This document shows positions 21,835 through 23,096 of a stretch of DNA of 23,096 bases, one piece after another. The stretch is from a virus. Both the position numbers and the translations under genes were made by a program. The stretch lies in IMG/VR virus record IMGVR_UViG_3300043465_000431, positions 1 through 23,096 of that record. One strand, written 5' to 3'. Numbering within the stretch: position 1 is the first letter of the stretch; each line of letters begins with the position of its first letter. The notes beneath the pieces are model-generated. The model had not been told where the DNA came from and ran no database searches. It saw only the letters and a list, made by a program, of their open reading frames with translations.

Positions 21835-22683
21835 TCAAAAGTCCTCAATATCAGAAATAAGGTTACGCAAACCCTTCTCTATCATGTAGCCAAGAATCTT
21901 GCTACGAGAGGGTGTAAAAGGTGTATTCCAATTCACTTCAATTTTTTCTTCGTACTCGGATGGGATATGGAGCAGATCAATAAGTGTCTTGTTTCGATTC
22001 CAATTCGCTTGGTGCTTTTCTTGCACCACTCCATGCTCCGCGTAATAGTTTAGTAGTTCATCCATACGCTTCTTTGTGATGGGCTTCTGTCGTTTGTCCT
22101 CCACCATGAAGCAGTCATCATCCGATAGAATATTTGGAACTCCATCAGACGAGTCTCCTCGGACAATATGCTCAAGCAAAAACTGCTTGGGGTTGTCTAC
22201 TTCAACAAACTTCTTCTGAAGGGGAGCGTACTGCCGCACACTTGGATGAATAAGCAGTTGAGAGAAGTCTTTGTCTCCACTCAACACAAGCATCTTCTCT
22301 GTTGGGGCAAATCGTTTTACAAGATAGGCAATAAGATCATCGGCTTCACAGCCTTGAACTGCCAGATTTCGATAAGGCATATGCAGAGCAACCTCATCCC
22401 TAATCTTATTCATTATCTCATAGAACCGAGTCCATTGAGCCTCGTTCTCTTTGCGGTCTTGTCTGCGCTTTCCCTTGTAGTGGGAAAAGAACTGCCGCCG
22501 CCAAGAAGAGCCTGAGTCTTCACAGATGACTAGTTCGCCGTATTCGCGGAAAAACTTCTTGCGATATATGCGATATGTGTTGAGTACCATGTGTCGAACT
22601 AGGTCTTCATCAATGGCTGCAACATCTCTGTGTTGTGCAAAGATAGACGACATCAATACCTGCGTGTTGTCAACGAGAATCAT
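21835..22683 (-). CDS. rnh: RNase H / 5'-3' exonuclease (T4 Rnh-like, FEN family)
   Basis: A 282-residue FEN-family nuclease; T4 RNase H has 305. It removes RNA primers and flaps during lagging-strand synthesis. Metal-site acids appear in MILVDNTQ (D5), CEDSGSSWRR (54-63), GCEADDLIAY (111-120), LSGDKDFSQ (134-142) and VRGDSSDGVPN. The conserved basic patch HYKGKRR (68-74) supports substrate binding. ATG 22683 shares its A with the TAA of the preceding gene (TAATG) and gives the natural start with D5 near the N terminus; an upstream TTG at 22707 adds eight unlikely residues. It heads the replisome cluster in this window. Confidence 0.94.
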   Translation of the reverse strand: MILVDNTQVLMSSIFAQHRDVAAIDEDLVRHMVLNTYRIYRKKFFREYGELVICEDSGSSWRRQFFSHYKGKRRQDRKENEAQWTRFYEIMNKIRDEVALHMPYRNLAVQGCEADDLIAYLVKRFAPTEKMLVLSGDKDFSQLLIHPSVRQYAPLQKKFVEVDNPKQFLLEHIVRGDSSDGVPNILSDDDCFMVEDKRQKPITKKRMDELLNYYAEHGVVQEKHQANWNRNKTLIDLLHIPSEYEEKIEVNWNTPFTPSRSKILGYMIEKGLRNLISDIEDF

Positions 22684-23096
22684 TACTGTACCTGTAGAAT
22701 GAGGCAATTACTGTTTACGCGACCCGTGGGTTCGCTACTCTTAGTCTTCAATCCCGTAAGGTAACGAATAGCAGTAACAACTGTCTTTCGGCAGTCATTC
22801 TGATTCTTCAGAAACTCATCAGGATTTCTGATAGTCTTTTCAAAAGACTTTGCTGAATCAAATCCAATAATGGTTGACCCCTTTACGGCAAGTCCGCTTT
22901 TTGGTTCAACTGCAATAAGCAGGATGGCTTTCTTGTTCTTTGTGTTGTACATGATCAGTCTCTGTGCCCCAATGATATCCACTGGATTGATGGAGTCAAT
23001 AGCAAAAGCATCACTTCTCTGTAAGAAGTGGAGTCTCTTTATTTGAGACTCTGGGGACTTGCGCTTCTGCTTTCGTGGCTTCTTGTTAGACTTCAG
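22683..23096 (-). CDS. Unrecognised protein, N-terminal part beyond the window
   Basis: The frame is open from the right edge (base 23096) to TAA 22685-22683, giving at least 137 residues. Calling a start at the internal GTG 22982 would discard a well-structured upstream segment (LHFLQRSDAFAIDSINPVD), so I treat the gene as 5'-truncated. The visible part starts with a basic tail (KSNKKPRKQKRKS), followed by a mixed alpha/beta domain: RLIMYNTKNKKAILLIAVE, GLAVKGSTIIGFD, then TIRNPDEFL and RKTVVTAIRYL, closing GRVNSNCLILQV. I do not recognise a family. The TAATG junction with rnh and its position ahead of the replisome suggest coupled expression. Function unknown. Confidence 0.7.
   Translation of the reverse strand: MKSNKKPRKQKRKSPESQIKRLHFLQRSDAFAIDSINPVDIIGAQRLIMYNTKNKKAILLIAVEPKSGLAVKGSTIIGFDSAKSFEKTIRNPDEFLKNQNDCRKTVVTAIRYLTGLKTKSSEPTGRVNSNCLILQVQ
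23012..23051. repeat. Two back-to-back perfect inverted repeats
   Basis: CACTTCT (23012-23018) and AGAAGTG (23024-23030) form a 7-bp stem with a 5-nt loop. Immediately adjoining, GAGTCTC (23031-23037) and GAGACTC (23045-23051) form a second 7-bp stem with a 7-nt loop. They occupy 40 contiguous bases within the open frame of the partial gene. No poly-U tract follows on either strand, so they are not simple terminators. Confidence 0.8.

Noticed and set aside
1-23096. tRNA genes, CRISPR arrays, insertion sequences and rho-independent terminators
   Set aside because: I looked in the short gaps and in the genes on both strands and saw no cloverleaf, spaced repeat array, transposase or GC-rich hairpin followed by a T tract.

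Overview
The window looks like part of a T4-like tailed-phage (myovirus) genome. Every gene I can support lies on the minus strand, so transcription runs from high to low coordinates. Packing is very tight: most junctions overlap by 1-20 nt (ATGA, GTGA and TAATG types) and carry Shine-Dalgarno (SD) motifs. The right end holds the T4 replisome cluster in T4 order: RNase H (rnh), a 60-residue charged protein, sliding clamp 45, clamp-loader large subunit 44, clamp-loader small subunit 62 and the translational repressor regA. The left end holds gene 43, the family B DNA polymerase, cut by the window edge. The host cannot be read from the sequence. The gene mix (glycan cassette, FkbM, SpeD-like, UvdE, GroES-like) resembles large phages of aquatic bacteria, but that is inference.

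In T4, regA and 43 are adjacent. Here about 17 kb of accessory genes separate them. Downstream of regA, 19.1-16.3 kb carries four glycosyltransferase-like genes. Next, 16.3-8.8 kb is a visibly AT-rich nucleotide-sugar and methylation cassette: FkbM methyltransferase, a SAM-type protein, a ColD-like His-type sugar 3-dehydratase, a split transketolase pair, an NAD-dependent SDR, a second SAM methyltransferase, a family 2 glycosyltransferase and a GDP-fucose-synthase/ColC-like reductase. The cassette ends at the remnant of a different SDR gene (8688-8780), a possible recombination scar. A T4-type late-promoter motif inside that scar precedes a glycosyltransferase with helical repeats and a virion-like protein.

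From 7.0 to 2.2 kb lie nucleotide and DNA metabolism and small accessory genes: a basic 71-residue protein, then a sigma70-like promoter with an SD-masking hairpin ahead of dUTPase, a MazG-like DUF1599 protein, the UV-damage endonuclease UvdE, a secreted i-type-lysozyme-like protein, a SpeD-like pyruvoyl decarboxylase, an HNH endonuclease with N-terminal repeats, an N4/N6 DNA methyltransferase and a GroES-like protein just ahead of gene 43.

The most interesting hypothesis is that the cassette builds an unusual 3,6-dideoxyhexose. It could be colitose-like or, because a transketolase pair sits immediately after the ColD-like enzyme, a two-carbon-branched derivative. The neighbouring glycosyltransferases would attach it and the methyltransferases could cap it, on either the virion or the host surface. 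No tRNA, rRNA, CRISPR array, insertion sequence or convincing terminator was seen. No gene-free stretch exceeds 100 bases.
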